From positions 82,170,196 to 82,234,195 of the forward strand of contig CM046878.1 of NCBI GenBank assembly GCA_025667525.1: DNA of 64,000 bases, in the 5' to 3' direction. This DNA comes from Glebionis coronaria (taxonomy: Eukaryota > Streptophyta > Magnoliopsida > Asterales > Asteraceae). Position 1 is the stretch's first letter. Each line of letters starts with the position of its first letter. Made by a program: the position numbers and the translations under genes. Shown here piece by piece: positions 1-10,910 of the stretch. Below the pieces are notes generated by a model, which saw only the letters and a list, made by a program, of their open reading frames with translations, made no database searches and was not told the DNA's origin.

Positions 1-925
1 CTGAAAATCCATCTAGTGCCAATAACTCTTTTACTTGAGGGAAGATCTACAAGAATCCAAACCTTTTGTAGCTCAAATTGCATTAATTATTCTTGCATGG
101 CATCTACCTAACTTTTTTCATCAAGAGATTGAGAAATGTTCTTTGGCTCTACTTGTGATAAGAAACAAGCAAACAAACAATGCTGAGTATCCTTATGATT
201 TGTTCTATGCAGTTGTTTGACATAACTCACTAGTGCATGAGTTTCAGTATTAGCTAGAAGTTGTGTTCTGGTTTGTACAGCAGACTTAGGGTCTCTAATA
301 ATTTATGTCGTAGGATGGTTGTGGTTGACTTTATGAGTGGGAATAGAACTGACTGCAATTTTAGTTTCCAAATTGTTAAAATCAGTTACTGCACCTGCTC
401 ATCATAGGAAGCTTTAGAGAAGATTCCTTCATTTGGACTAGTATAAGCATCTTCACTGTCCAGAGCTTGTAGAATATCTTTTAATGAATCAATAGACTTT
501 GCAGAAATTCACTTAGCAGTACTTGCAGATGAGGTATCGCTAGGTGTAATATGTACTGCTGAGTGTTGTGATTCCAAAGATTCTTCTCCTGAATGCTTAT
601 TAGCAGTTGTAGCATTCTTCTCTTGATCTTGAAGCCTCTAAAGCTCTTGGGAGGCTTGATCATTAGTTGATGGCATTGTTTGCTTTTGGAGGTTGGCAGC
701 CATAGGAGAGACAGTAGGCATACTTGGTACATAAATGTAACCATCATCATCCTGAGATTCTGATGAAGAAGGTCCTTCTTGAGTACGTAACTTTGTTGTA
801 CCAATCTCTTCACCTGCATTGTTAGTTTGACAATCCTTTTGCACAGAATAGTAATCCATGGAGTTAGTTAGATAATCCAAATCAAACATCCAATCATAAC
901 CTATTCCTGGAACATTGGGCTTATT
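1..925 (-). pseudogene. Copia B integrase-RT linker and start of reverse transcriptase
   Basis: The minus-strand translation after the integrase is a low-complexity, Ser/Gln/Asp-rich linker, open in pieces at 889-638 and 819-481. It then reaches the N-terminal hallmark of copia RT: a VDAMQE-like motif near 110-80 and IGTRWIF at about 20-1. The catalytic YVDD lies beyond the window edge. Several in-frame stops are visible, for example just before the VDAMQE motif. Assignment rests on motif order and on the matching SWIEAMQEE motif in element C. Confidence 0.8.
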
Positions 926-1535
926 TTATAAGAAATTAACATGGGAATTGTCTTCAACCTTTTTAGATGCCAAGTTATAAATCCTATATGCTTTACTTTG
1001 CAATGAATATCCTACAAGATATCCTGGATCAGATTTTCCATCAAACTTACCCAAATGATCAAGAGTATTTAAAATAGACACATGACATCTAAAAGGTTTT
1101 AAATAACTTATGGTTGGCTTAGTACCAGTCAAAAGTTCATAAGGTGTTTTGTTATGAGGCTTGGTCACTAAGACTCTATTTAACACATAACATGCAGTAT
1201 TGATTGCTTCTGCCCAAAAGGTATTTGGCAAAAGAGAATCAGCTAGCATAGTTCTAGCAGCCTTAATTAGTGTCCTATTTTTCTTTTCAGCCACTCCATT
1301 TTGTTGTGGAGTTCTAGGATTGCTAAATTGTCTCTTGATTCCTTTAGACCTACAGAATTCATCAAATTCAGCATTCTTGAATTCTGTCCCATTATATGTC
1401 CTAATGATTAAGACTTGTTTAGTGAACTGCTTTTCAACTAAAGTAACAAAATCCTTAAGTAATTCATTGGTTTCACTTTTAAGAGTTAAAAAGAAAACCC
1501 AACTGAATCTACTATAATCATCAGTTATAAACTAG
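926..1535 (-). pseudogene. Copia B integrase core and C-terminus
   Basis: This is the rve-type integrase that would insert the cDNA into the host chromosome. On the minus strand the core shows DDYSRF, then the normally catalytic D-N-G-T-E-F block, then PQQNGVAEKKNRT with the conserved Glu. It continues through WAEAINTACYVLNR and KTPYELL to the GYSLQSKAYRIYN end. The second catalytic Asp is replaced by Tyr: the text reads RTYNGTEF near 1390-1410 (GAT to TAT). A frameshift near 1521-1535 separates this part from the upstream HMDLFG block that carries the first catalytic Asp. Both lesions make the protein inactive. Confidence 0.88.
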
Positions 1536-2248
1536 GCAAAAGGTCTTATGACTAATACTCCTAACAAAAACTAGACCAAACAAATCCATATGTAAAAGTT
1601 GCAAAGGCTTAGTCACAGAATTGACAATCTTGGTCTTGCAAGAGGCTCTATGTTGTTTACCCTTTTGACAAGAAGTACATGTGAAATCATTTTGAAAAGA
1701 TTTGTTAGGTAATCCTCTAACCAAATTTTTCTTAACCAATCTATTAAGGTTCTTGAAATTCACATGACCTAACCTCTTATGCCATAAATAGACTCATCAT
1801 TAGAATCCTTAGCCAACAAACATGTGATACCACCTGTTGGAGTAATAGTATGAAGATTAAAGGTGTACATGTTCTCTTGCCTGGGTACCTTAAGCAGTAC
1901 TTGAGATTCCTTTGGCATCTCAAAGTCTTTGGAGAGCACCAAGCAGTCTGTATCTGTAAAGAGCACCTTGTTCTTTTTATCACACATTTGTGATACAGAA
2001 AAGAGATTGAATTTATTCAATTCCTTTACAAAGAACACATCTTCAAATTCCAACTTCCCTGTATTGATTTTCCCTTTTCCGGCGATTCTACCTTTGCTAC
2101 CACCAAAGGCTACTGGTCCACCTCTTAATTCTTCAAATTCAGCAAGGAAATCTTTGTTCCATGTCATATGTCTTGAGCATCCACTATCTACAATAACTTT
2201 ATCTTTCAATTCATCAATTAGATGCCCCTGCACATAAGCAAAACTCAT
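1521..2248 (-). pseudogene. Copia B aspartic protease and GAG-pre-integrase
   Basis: The protease matures the Gag-Pol polyprotein inside the virus-like particle. The minus-strand frame from 2248 shows the pepsin-like active site VIVDSGCSRHMT, so the DSG triad is preserved. FGGSKGRI and ELNKFNLFSVSQMCD follow, as expected for copia protease. The GAG-pre-integrase region continues below about 1790, with LVKKNLVRGLP and the Zn-binding CTSCQKGKQH, and ends at HMDLFG. The frame breaks at about 1769 (stop after YGIRG), where the WHRRLGH-type motif is damaged. Position between gag and integrase fits the Ty1/copia order. Confidence 0.9.
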
Positions 2249-3429
2249 TAGTTTTTAACAGAGACCCAAGCCACATTTGGCTTGGATCTTGTGGGACCTA
2301 CATACTTGTGAGTTTTATCAGTAGTATTTCCACTAATGCTACTCTTACTCCTATACTTCATAGTTTCAGTTATATAGTCAAATACATAGGGTGACTCTAT
2401 GTGCTTAGGCTTCTTTGACTTAAGTACTGCTTTAGCGGTACTTGCTTGAACACATGGTTTCTCTCTTTTAGGAACCCACATTTGCACTAGTTTGTTATTA
2501 GACTTACTTCTAGGTGATTTAACAATCTCAAATAAACTTCTAGAAGGTTTGTGGGACACTGGTTTACCAGAATTTTGACCAACGGTACTTGAATTTTGTC
2601 TGGCAGTACTTGCAGATCTAGACTTGCCGGTACTTGGTTTACCAGACTTCAAAGGTACTAGACCTTGTCTCATAAGTACTGCTCTTGGAACAAAGTCCTT
2701 GGTAGTAACCTTATGATGCTTATTTCCCTTCTAAGCATGATCAAACTTAGGTTTGTCACCTCTAGGTCCCATCTGCCTATTTACCTATGCATTTTTCTCA
2801 TTAACTTTCTTTGTGACCTTTTGTGCAGCCTTTTGTTTTACAATTTTATCTTCATGTAAAGTAAAATCTTTGATAAAATGATTTAGACTACCATAAACAT
2901 AACATCCTTTTCTTATTAAAAAAGACCCAAAAGTTTTTTCTGACTTAGTTTTCTTAAAGCCTAACCCACCCCTCTTGGTATCACTATTATGTTTTATATT
3001 ATTATCCATTACCTTACTAGAAGTTTTTACCTGCTTGGGAGCATAACTAGCTGTAGACACATGTCCTTCAGGCACAAAATTGCTCATCAAAGGTGGATAA
3101 ATAATACTTTTGGTCACAACAGGTTTATCTTGGGTCAAGGTACTAGAGTTTGAATCATTTGACTTAAGATCAATAACTGTTGTTTACTCATCTAACTCTA
3201 TGCCTGTATCATTATTAGGGGGCATGAAAATTCCTGATAATGGTGGAGGAACTGCCTTCATTCCTTCAACATATCTATCATTTTCAGGAGTATCATCTGA
3301 CTCACTAGAACTATCAAAAATCCCTTTTGATAAGTCCTTGTCAGTTAAAGTTATTCCAGGTTGGTCCTCAATATAACCTAGGCCTGTTTTATCATAATAC
3401 CCCATTTGTGAATTAACCAATTTACCCAA
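2249..3429 (-). pseudogene. Copia B gag-protease spacer with a degenerate second zinc knuckle
   Basis: Three open stretches (3429-3184, 3138-2785, 2673-2248) in the same orientation link gag to protease. They are rich in Ser, Lys and Thr. Residues CYVYGSLNHFIKDF near 2900-2860 look like a CCHC knuckle in which two cysteines have been lost. The last stretch ends PNVAWVSVKN just before protease, and an AWVPK-like motif in this place is common in the family from memory. Stop codons separate the three parts, for example near 3140-3185. The function in living relatives is probably RNA binding or spacing; that is an inference. Confidence 0.72.
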
Positions 3430-4326
3430 TCCCTTAGAGGATCTTTGCCAATGATTAATCGCTTCCCTTTCATTATAAGATTGGCTTTTAAAACTTCATT
3501 TTCTGCTGTTACTTTTACAAGTTTTTTTTCAAAAGCTTTAATTTCCACAACTTTTTCTCTCATTTGAAGAGTCAAAATTCTAATTTTCTCTTCATAGTTT
3601 TGTTGACCCTTTTTATACAAAACTATATTTGCTTCCAACTTAGCAACACCATGTTTAAAAGCATTTGCTTCTACAATACAAGAGTTAACTTTTTGATACT
3701 GTTCATCAAGTTCTACTTTTAGACTATTAAATTTAAGAACACATTCTTTTGAACAAGGGTGTAGCTTAGTATCTTCATGAGAGAGAGCCATCATACCAAG
3801 CTCTTCTTCTTCCTCGTCTTCAACCCAATTCACTGCTCCATCAACAATTACCAAAGCTTTAGTTCCTTTAGTACTTCTGTTATATCCTTTTAGAAGGATT
3901 TCAGAGATTCTTGGACTGGACCTATAGTTGTTCTTGGACTTTTGACTGCTTCTATCAGCCTTATCTCTATTGCACTCCCTTGCAAAATATCCATTCCTTC
4001 CACAGTTATAGCATTCAACTTTAGACTTGTCATATCCTAATGGTTCATTAGGATCAACAGTCATCTTCCTTCCAGTCTTCTTGAAGAACCTATTGGATCT
4101 AACTGAGATCATGGCAGCTTGCCATTTGAGATCCATCTCTTCAACATCAGCATCATCCATTTGGAACAAAGTCATTGAGGGTTAACCTTGGTCTGTTGTC
4201 TTGTCCAACAAAGAATGAGAAGGCATCATTGTCACTAAACAATGGTGAGGATCTTACTTGTGGATTCTGAGATGTACTTGGACTGCCTTTAGTACCGTGA
4301 GAGTAAGTACTGCTTGTTAGTCCACC

Positions 4327-4443
4327 AGCGGTATTTTGGAAGTAAGTACCGCTACTTGATCCACTAGCGGTATTTTGGAAGTAAGTACCGCTGTTTGATC
4401 CACTAGCGGTATTTTGAGAGTAAAGACCGTTGTTTCCTTCTGG
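4327..4443 (-). repeat. Three 39-bp in-frame repeats in gag B with inverted AGCGGTA/TACCGCT arms
   Basis: AGCGGTA starts at 4327, 4366 and 4405, a strict 39-bp period that equals 13 codons. In the first two copies it faces TACCGCT 14 bases later, so each unit can fold as a short hairpin. The third copy is degraded (AAGACCGT). The protein repeat is Thr-Ala-Ser-Gly-Ser with Gly-Thr-Tyr-Phe-Gln-Asn. Confidence 0.85.
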
Positions 4444-4471
4444 CACAAAAGCCAAGTTAGACTTTGTTGTT

Positions 4472-4476
4472 GCTGG
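4472..4476. repeat. Target site duplication of element C, left copy
   Basis: GCTGG stands directly before the TGTTGG start of the 5' LTR of C and again directly after the TTCTACA end of the 3' LTR at 21549-21553. A 5-bp duplication is the usual copia size and proves one insertion event into gag of B. Confidence 0.95.
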
Positions 4477-4774
4477 TGTTGGAAATATGTTTTTCGTATT
4501 TAGAAAGTCTCGGTCACTTCAACAATATAGTTAAGAGCTCGTAGTATAGTTAAGTTACATTATATTAGCCCGACCCATGAGCATGTTCATGGCCCGAAGG
4601 CCTAAGTCTACTAATGGACTTGGGTATATAAACCCCTTTCCTTAATGGAAAGGGGTGTTGGTTGTTTCACTTATTTCATATATTACACACATTTTCTCTC
4701 ATCTTTCTCTCTCTACTTTCTCTCTCTAGAAACATCAACCCTCTTGTTAGATCATAGATTACCAAGATTCTACA
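4477..4774 (+). repeat. 5' LTR of element C
   Basis: Starts TGTTGGAAAT and ends GATTCTACA. It is 298 bp, against 300 bp in the 3' copy at 21249-21548. It contains a TATA box at 4625-4632, several short hairpins around it and a pyrimidine-rich CTCTCT tract downstream, as in many plant LTR leaders. Confidence 0.97.
4625..4655 (+). promoter_or_regulatory. Core promoter of element C: TATA box followed by a perfect hairpin
   Basis: TATATAAA at 4625-4632 is followed at once by CCCCTTTCC, a TTAAT loop and GGAAAGGGG (4633-4655). Transcripts starting about 25-30 bases after TATA would begin in or just after this hairpin. Upstream lie two further inverted repeats (GGCC-GAA-GGCC and AGTC-..-GACT types), cleaner in the 3' LTR. 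TATA placement is seen; promoter activity is inferred. Confidence 0.8.
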
Positions 4775-4776
4775 AC

Positions 4777-4790
4777 TGGTATCAAGAGCC
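4777..4790 (+). other. Primer binding site of element C (initiator Met tRNA)
   Basis: TGGTATCAAGAGCC lies two bases after the 5' LTR. It matches the usual plant TGGTATCAGAGC primer site complementary to the 3' end of tRNA-iMet, with one extra A. Confidence 0.9.
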
Positions 4791-5567
4791 ATGGGATGAA
4801 ATAGAGGTGGGTTTTGTGTTGTTCATGCTTATTTTAGTGTATTCATGTGTTTTTGATTGATTTATACCCAAGTTTCAAAAACAATTCGTGTTTTTGTTGT
4901 TCCAAGTGATCCATATATCTTCTACATAGTTGTGGTAGAGATTTGGGTTCTTTGGTTTGGTTAAAATCACGGATTTCTAGCCAAAAATCTCAATTTTTTC
5001 CTTCAAGTTTTGGAACAGTAACTAGATTGCGACAGATTTGCTTGTAATTCAATCGTAAAGGCCTAGGGTTTCTGGATTGCAGCCATTATTGCGATATTTT
5101 TTGTGATAGGGTTTTTGTTATTACGATACACATTGCGACAGACTCATTTGTACACATTGCGATAGAATCACTTTGTTTGTATCGTGATATAATCAATTGC
5201 TTGTATTGCGACAGAGTTACTTGTGTGCATTGCGATAGATAAATCTTTGTGTTATTGCGACATAATACTTATTTGGGTATTGTGACAGAATACTTGTTTG
5301 GGTATTGCGACAAAATACTTGTTTGTGCATTGCGACACAATCTTTGTGTTATTGCGACAGAATACTTGTTGGGATTATTGCGAAGGATTTTGGGTATTGT
5401 GAAGAATTTGCACAACTTAGAGGATTTTTCGAGTTTGCATTTCTTTGTAGACTTTCACAAAAACACACAACCAAAAGATAATAATATCTTGTTTAAACAA
5501 CACTAAAACACTTAAACCTTATTTCATTGCTAGATCATTTTGGTAATCTTTCTTCGAGTGATCAAAA
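4791..5567 (+). other. Untranslated leader of element C with ATTGCGA repeats, possible leader intron
   Basis: There is no gene here. Between about 5040 and 5400 the words ATTGCGACA and ATTGCGAT recur more than ten times at irregular 20-40 bp spacing, often as ATTGCGACAGAATACTTG. A candidate splice donor AG/GTGGGT (4807) and acceptor TTGCTAG (5533) would remove this block and leave a short spliced leader before the gag ATG at 5568. Repeats are seen; the intron is a guess. A second block of the same word family lies at 14380-14790. Confidence 0.6.
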
Positions 5568-6679
5568 ATGAATTCACATTCATTCATGTCTACAATGACA
5601 TCGCTTACTGACCTTTCTATCATCTCGGGTACCGATACCCGTCCACCGTTGCTTATCAAAGAGCTATTTGAAGCATGGCAAGGTCGCATGATGTCGTATA
5701 TTATGGGTAGACCCAGTGGGAGACTTATGATTCAATCCATTGAGCAAGGATCACTCGATTGGGGCAAAATTACTGTAGACAATTTGACTAGGCCAAGGCA
5801 ATTTTCTGACTTAACGCCCACCAACCAAATCATTGCCGATGCGGATGAGAAGGCCGTTCAGACTATTCTTCAAGCTCTTCCACCCTATATTTATCGTATG
5901 GTAAGCAAACACAAGGTAGCAAAGGAGCTTTGGGATCGCTTAACGGTTTTGTTACAATGGACTTCACTTGCCGAGCAGGAACGAGAGTGTCAACTTTATG
6001 ACTTGTTCGATAGGTTCTCATACATTTTAGGGGAAACTCTTCATGACTATTATTGGCGTTTCACTACGTTGATGAATGATTTGAATGTGTATAATCTAAC
6101 AAAATAGGTTACAGAGGACCATCTCCAACAAATAACCAGTTGAGAAATTCTTCTAACTCTCGTCAACAAGCAACAATTCAATATGGTAGAGTTACGGTGC
6201 AACCACTTCAGGGGAGACCAAGTTAATCTAATACTGGTGCACGCCCAGTTAATACTACTCCAAGAGGAAACAATACTAGCAAAGTGAAGATGATCATCTA
6301 GTACAACTGCAAAGGGGAAGGACATATGGCTCGGGAGTGTAAGCAACCAAAGAGGAAAAGGGATGGTACATGGTTTCAAGAAAAGATTTACTTGGTCAAT
6401 GCTCAAGCACAAGGTCGAGAGCTCGATGAGGAGGAGTTAGCGTTTCTCGCGGATCCAAGAGTTGCAGAAAATGAGGGACTCACAACGCCTTTTACTCAAA
6501 ATGCAACATATCAATGCGCAGATCTTGATGCATATGATTCAGACTGTGATGACTACAACACCGCCAAGGCAGCTCTTATGGCAAATCTCTCGCTCTATGG
6601 GTCTGACCAAATCGTTGAGGTACCAAATACTACCAACGATACTAGTATTGTACCTTATCAAGTTGAGCAAGCGTCTTAG
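5568..6679 (+). pseudogene. gag of element C (capsid and zinc knuckle)
   Basis: Gag forms the particle that packages element RNA. The ATG at 5568 opens 179 codons of capsid-like sequence. It includes the A-D-E-K-A-V-Q-T-I-L-Q-A-L-P motif and an LWDRL motif typical of the copia UBN2-type gag. The frame is lost at about 6104. In another frame a Gly/Arg/Asn-rich linker leads to the nucleocapsid knuckle YNCKGEGHMAREC (about 6299-6340). The first Cys position of that CCHC is a TAG stop, so the knuckle is broken. The frame then runs to a stop at 6679 through an acidic DAYDSDCDDYNTAKAALMANL stretch. Confidence 0.88.
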
Positions 6680-9655
6680 TATTCGGAAGAGCCTCCGGTG
6701 GTTAGTAATTAAACGAGGAGACAAACAATGATAGCAATATCAATGCAAGTCCTCAGACTTTGAGTGAAACACAACTGGGAGCTATTACGAATACGAATTC
6801 TCTTGCTCAACAAGATTTGGTAATGGTTTCTACATCTATCCTAGGCCAAATGAATAATGCGGTCCTTAAACCCTAAGTGTTAATCAGACCTTATCTGTCG
6901 AGCTTGCTTTGTACAAGGAAAAGGTTCATACCTTGGAATTAACTACGTCGACCAATACCTTAACTAATCCAGAGTATGATAAGTTTAGGAAAGTCCAAAT
7001 GGATCATTTATACGAGATTGAACATTTAAGAGCAAATCTTTTAAAAGAACTTAAAGAGAAAGAGTCAGTCGTCACTAATTTTCAAAAACTGCAAACGGAT
7101 TTCGAAATCCTCAAGTCTAAAAGGGTTCAAACAGAAATTAACGCGTCTGAGAAAATTAAAAAGACTGAAATTTTGCTTTTAAAACAATACTCCGCTTCAC
7201 ATTTAGTACATTTATTTCATTCATCTTTTAAGGAATTTAATCTATTGCGTCTAACAGACCTGCCACCTAACCCGGGTTATGCAAAGCAAGCTCTTAACCA
7301 CAACTCGCGACTTTATGATGCAACAAAATTAGGTTTGGTCTTAGATCCGATTGGTACTTCGGATGATTACGAGTATATATCACTAGTCGACGAGAATCGG
7401 TCACAAATGCTTTTAGATTATCATAAGTTTGATTAAGATAAACAAAATCAAGAGAATGCAAAAATGGATTTTAAAACTCGCTTTAATATAGAAAGGGAAT
7501 TTATCCATACACCGACTTACATGTCAAATAGAGAAAACCCTAGTATATTTCCTACACTTGTCAACCCGAATGAACCTAAGGAAATTCCAAAGGGTCTTCC
7601 ATCGGTAAGTACAGTATTAAAAAGCTTCAAAGAGATTAAACGATACTTTACTGGTTTTGACAAGGTCATTAAGAAATGTACGACTTCAACGGCTCAAACC
7701 GGCGGAGAATAGGCTTTCGAACACATGAAAACGGTGTTTGAGAAAGAGATCGTTCCGTTTGTAAACAATCTTAAAGACGGCTTTCTAGATCTCAGAGATA
7801 ATCTAAATTTCGAAATGGTTGAAGTTCAAAAAGTTTTCTATGAAATAGATGATGCTTATGAGCAACATTTAATTGAAAAAGAAAAGATTTTGTCCGAATA
7901 TGATCGATTCTTGGAACAAGTGGTGTCTGTCGGTGTGATGCAAGTTGTTATTATTAATTGTGCTATTAAGATTACATCTGGTGTGAATAAATGTGATGAT
8001 GTGTATGATCTCTATGTGAATATTGTTGAGCCTGTAAAATATGTAGATAATAATTCTTGTCACGAATCTAACGCTTAAATTTTAAAGCTTCAAGATTCTT
8101 TTTACTCACTTTTAAAGAATTTTGACGAGCTTCAACAACATTTTATATCTCTTGAAATTGAACACCAATCTAAAAATGAAACTCTTTCAAAAACAACTGA
8201 TTGTGAAAATAACGTTGAGACAAGTGACAAGATGATTCAGGTGGTTCAGGCATTAGAGGGAGAAATAATGCGACTTAAGAGAGAGTCATTAAAAGAGAAA
8301 GTGGAACTAGAGGTTGTAGAGATTAAAAACCATGCCTTAGAAAATATAATTACTTCTATGCTAGCGGAGTTTAATAAAGTAAAGCAGGGTTTTTCACAAA
8401 TTTATGGTTAATTAGAAGAACGCTTCGCTTTTAATGCGGCAGAGCAAAAGTCACTTGTTGACCAACTGAACCAAAAGTGTGAGGAAATCTCTGACTTAAA
8501 TATTCAACTCATAGACAAAATCATGGGTTTGGCTGAGTTAAAGGAGACACTTCAACTCAAAGGACAAGAAGTTGTTGATAACCCAGCTACAATTTCTGCA
8601 CCGTCCTCTAGTGCTCCAAAAACCAAAGAAGTGGTGATCTATAAGAACCTGTACCATAAGAACAATCCTCTATCACATATGGTCTATATGAAGCTTGCAA
8701 TTAAGCACGCACATCTTGCTAGGGATATTGTAGATGATCTCTATGAGCTAGATCCCTAAAATAGTCACTATTACTCTACTCATGCTTACATTGAGAAGGT
8801 ACAACAATGCTTAGAGCATCTGAATTACATAGGACAACTGGGTTCTGCACCACTCCAACAACCACCCATTGCCATTACTCCATTCAATAAGACTCCGGGA
8901 GCTAAACCTATTTTAAGTACACCTAACAAGGCTAAATCAAAATCTGTCACTAGTGTTCCCTTGCCTTCTACAGGAGTAACTGGGTCTACTAAGGCTAAAG
9001 GATCTCGAGTAAAGAAAGATAGGATCAAGCCTTCCACTAGTAGCACTCTAAAGAAGAAAGTAGAAGCTCACCCTAGGAATGTTATTTCAGATTTGAATAA
9101 AAAGAAGCATGTAGCTAAGACAAAAAGCTCTGCAGTTGTGCAGCAGCCTAAGCAAAATGTGAATTCTAATTTGCGATGTTGGAATTGTATTGAATGCATG
9201 TTTTCTCAACGTCATGATTTATGCCTTGTTGACCATGTAAATGAAATGTATGCCATTAGGAACAACCTTGAATAGAAACCAACGGGGAAGAAATTCACCC
9301 AAGTTGGATGGTAATGGCAACCCACTGGTAGGACCTTTACTACAAATGAAACTAAGTGCCCTTTAACTAGGATCACATCCACTGAAGTTAGGTCTCGGCG
9401 TCCTTTAAATAGAAACTCTAGCATTAAGAAATGGAAAAAGCGCCCTTTAAATAGGTATGCGTCCACTATTGTGCCTACCAGTGCATAAGTACCTCAAGAT
9501 CTTAGACAACTAGAATCTAAGCCGACATCTAGGAAGAAATTTTGGAAGCCTAAGAATTCTTCTGGTAGAAAATCTAAGATAATTATATTTGTACCTACTA
9601 ACACAGAGGAACAATTAGATTCCGATACATTATCTTTGTCTGGTGATATTTTCAG
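6680..9655 (+). pseudogene. Long coiled-coil gag-protease spacer of element C
   Basis: This 3-kb region lies between the knuckle and protease and is open in several stretches (6909-7436, 7464-7712, 7725-8078, 8523-8759, 8961-9275). Much of it is Lys/Glu/Leu-rich with heptad-like spacing, for example EHLRANLLKELKEKES near 7020. Near 9170-9230 the frame has CWNCIECMF followed by HDLCLVDHV, a possible small Cys/His cluster. Near 9290-9480 imperfect CPLTRITS-type blocks recur. Frameshifts and stops fragment it. Comparable long spacers occur from memory in Asteraceae relatives. The role is unknown; a structural extension of Gag is one possibility. Confidence 0.72.
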
Positions 9656-10150
9656 GTGGTCCAAATCATCCTTTGGTACTTGGACTTTGGGTACTCCAAG
9701 CACATGACCGGAGATCGCTCGATGCTCAGAAATTTTGTTAGCAAGTTTCTAGGAACGGTGAAATTTGGTAACGACCATATAGCAAAGATCATGGGTTATG
9801 GTGAATATCAAATTGGGAATGTTACAATTTATAGGGTGTATTACGTGGAGGGACTCGGTCATAACTTATTCTCAGTGGGACAAGACGACATACTTGCTTC
9901 ATTCGTGATCTTGTAGGAACTGACTTGTTAAAAGGTTCTCGAGGGGATATTCTCTATACACTGTCCATTCAAAACATGATGGCCGCCTCTCCTGTATGCT
10001 TTCTCTCCAAAGCATCTAAGACCAAGTCATGGTTGTGGCATCGCCGGTTATCTCATCTTAACTTTGATGCTATTAACCATTTGGTTAAAAACGAACTTGT
10101 TCGTGGTCTTCCAAAACTCAAGTTCAACAAGGATCATTTATGTTCGCGTG
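9656..10150 (+). pseudogene. Protease and GAG-pre-integrase of element C, active site lost
   Basis: The frame reads WYLDFGYSKHMTGDRS where copia proteases have LDSGCSKHMTG. The catalytic triad D-S-G has become D-F-G. VRYFGND-like and VYYVEGLGHNLFSVGQ motifs follow. About a dozen codons seem to be missing after SVGQ (near 9882-9890), before the frame resumes as TCFIRDLVGTDLLKGS. WLWHRRLSHLNFDAINHL and VRGLPKLKFNKDHLCS of the pre-integrase domain follow. A frameshift at about 10140-10150 precedes the integrase. Confidence 0.9.
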
Positions 10151-10910
10151 TTCATTGGGGAAAAGCACCAAGAAATCCTACAAACCTAAAGCTGAAGACA
10201 GCAAACAAGAACCACTGTATCTTTTGCATATGGATCTTTGCGGGCCAATACGTACGGCTAGTATGAGTGGTCGAAAATACATCCTCGTCATGGTGGATGA
10301 TTTTTCAAGGTTTACATGGGTTAAGTTCTTAGCTTCCAAGGATCAAGCACCATCATATATTATTACTTTTCTTAAGATAATCCAGGTGCGTCTTAATGCT
10401 ACTGTTCACTGCATTAGAACCGATAATGGCATTGAGTTCGTTAATCAGACTCTACGAGATTATTAGAAGAGGTCGGTATTTCACATGAAACTTCAGTTGC
10501 GCGCACTCCACAACAAAACGGTGTCATGGAAAGACGGAATCGTACACTTATGGAAGCTGCTAGAACTATGTTGATTTATGCGAATGCTCCTTTATTCTTA
10601 TGGGCTGAAGCAGTGGCAACCACATGTTATACCCAAAACCACTCTATCATTCGTAAGCGCCATGGAAAAACTCCATATGAGCTTCTTCATGGACACAAAC
10701 TCGATATATCCTTTCTTCATGTGTTTGGTGCACCGTGCTATCCAAATACTAATAGTGAGAATTTGGGCAAACTTCAACCGAAGGCTGCTATTGGAATTTT
10801 CATTGGTTACTCACCCGCAAAGAAATCTTACCGGATTTGTAACCGTCGTCTTGGCAAGATAGTAGAAACTTTGGATGCCGATTTTGATGAGCTGACAGCG
10901 ATGGCTTTTG
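10140..10910 (+). pseudogene. Integrase of element C
   Basis: The three catalytic acids are still present: Asp in LLHMDLCGP (about 10225), Asp in IRTDNGIEF (about 10420) and Glu in QQNGVMERRNR (about 10520). A TAG and a frameshift at about 10464-10475 separate the second and third. C-terminal copia motifs follow, including LFLWAEAVATTCYTQN, KTPYELLHG and IGIFIGYSPAKKSYRI. The distance and order agree with a copia integrase, so the protein is recognisable but cannot be made whole. Confidence 0.92.

Larger units (their letters stand above)
1..4476 (-). mobile_element. Ty1/copia element B, 3' portion (left of nested C)
   Basis: Read on the minus strand, this segment holds the second part of a copia element: gag C-terminus, spacer, protease, integrase and the first residues of reverse transcriptase. 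It runs off the left edge of the window. The first part of the same element lies at 21549-22931, beyond nested element C. The two halves join inside gag once C and one GCTGG copy are ignored, and the reading frame is continuous across that joint. All coding parts are broken by stops and frameshifts, so the copy is dead. From memory it resembles a very abundant Asteraceae copia family; this was not searched. Confidence 0.93.
3378..4476 (-). pseudogene. Copia B gag, C-terminal half with damaged zinc knuckle
   Basis: This continues the Gag capsid protein that starts at 22354. After the joint the minus strand reads TTKSNLAFVPEG, then three copies of a 13-residue Ser/Gly/Thr repeat (4443-4327). 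MDLKWQAAMISVR follows, then CYNCGRNGYFAREC at about 4020-3980. The knuckle normally has CX2CX4HX4C. Here the His is Tyr (CAT to TAT), so zinc binding should be lost. A coiled-coil-like Lys/Glu-rich tail follows to 3378. A frameshift lies at about 4175-4153. The upstream end is cut by element C at 4476. Confidence 0.88.

Noticed and set aside
1200..1517. 105-codon plus-strand ORF
   Set aside because: Antisense to the integrase of copia B, whose motifs are clear on the minus strand.
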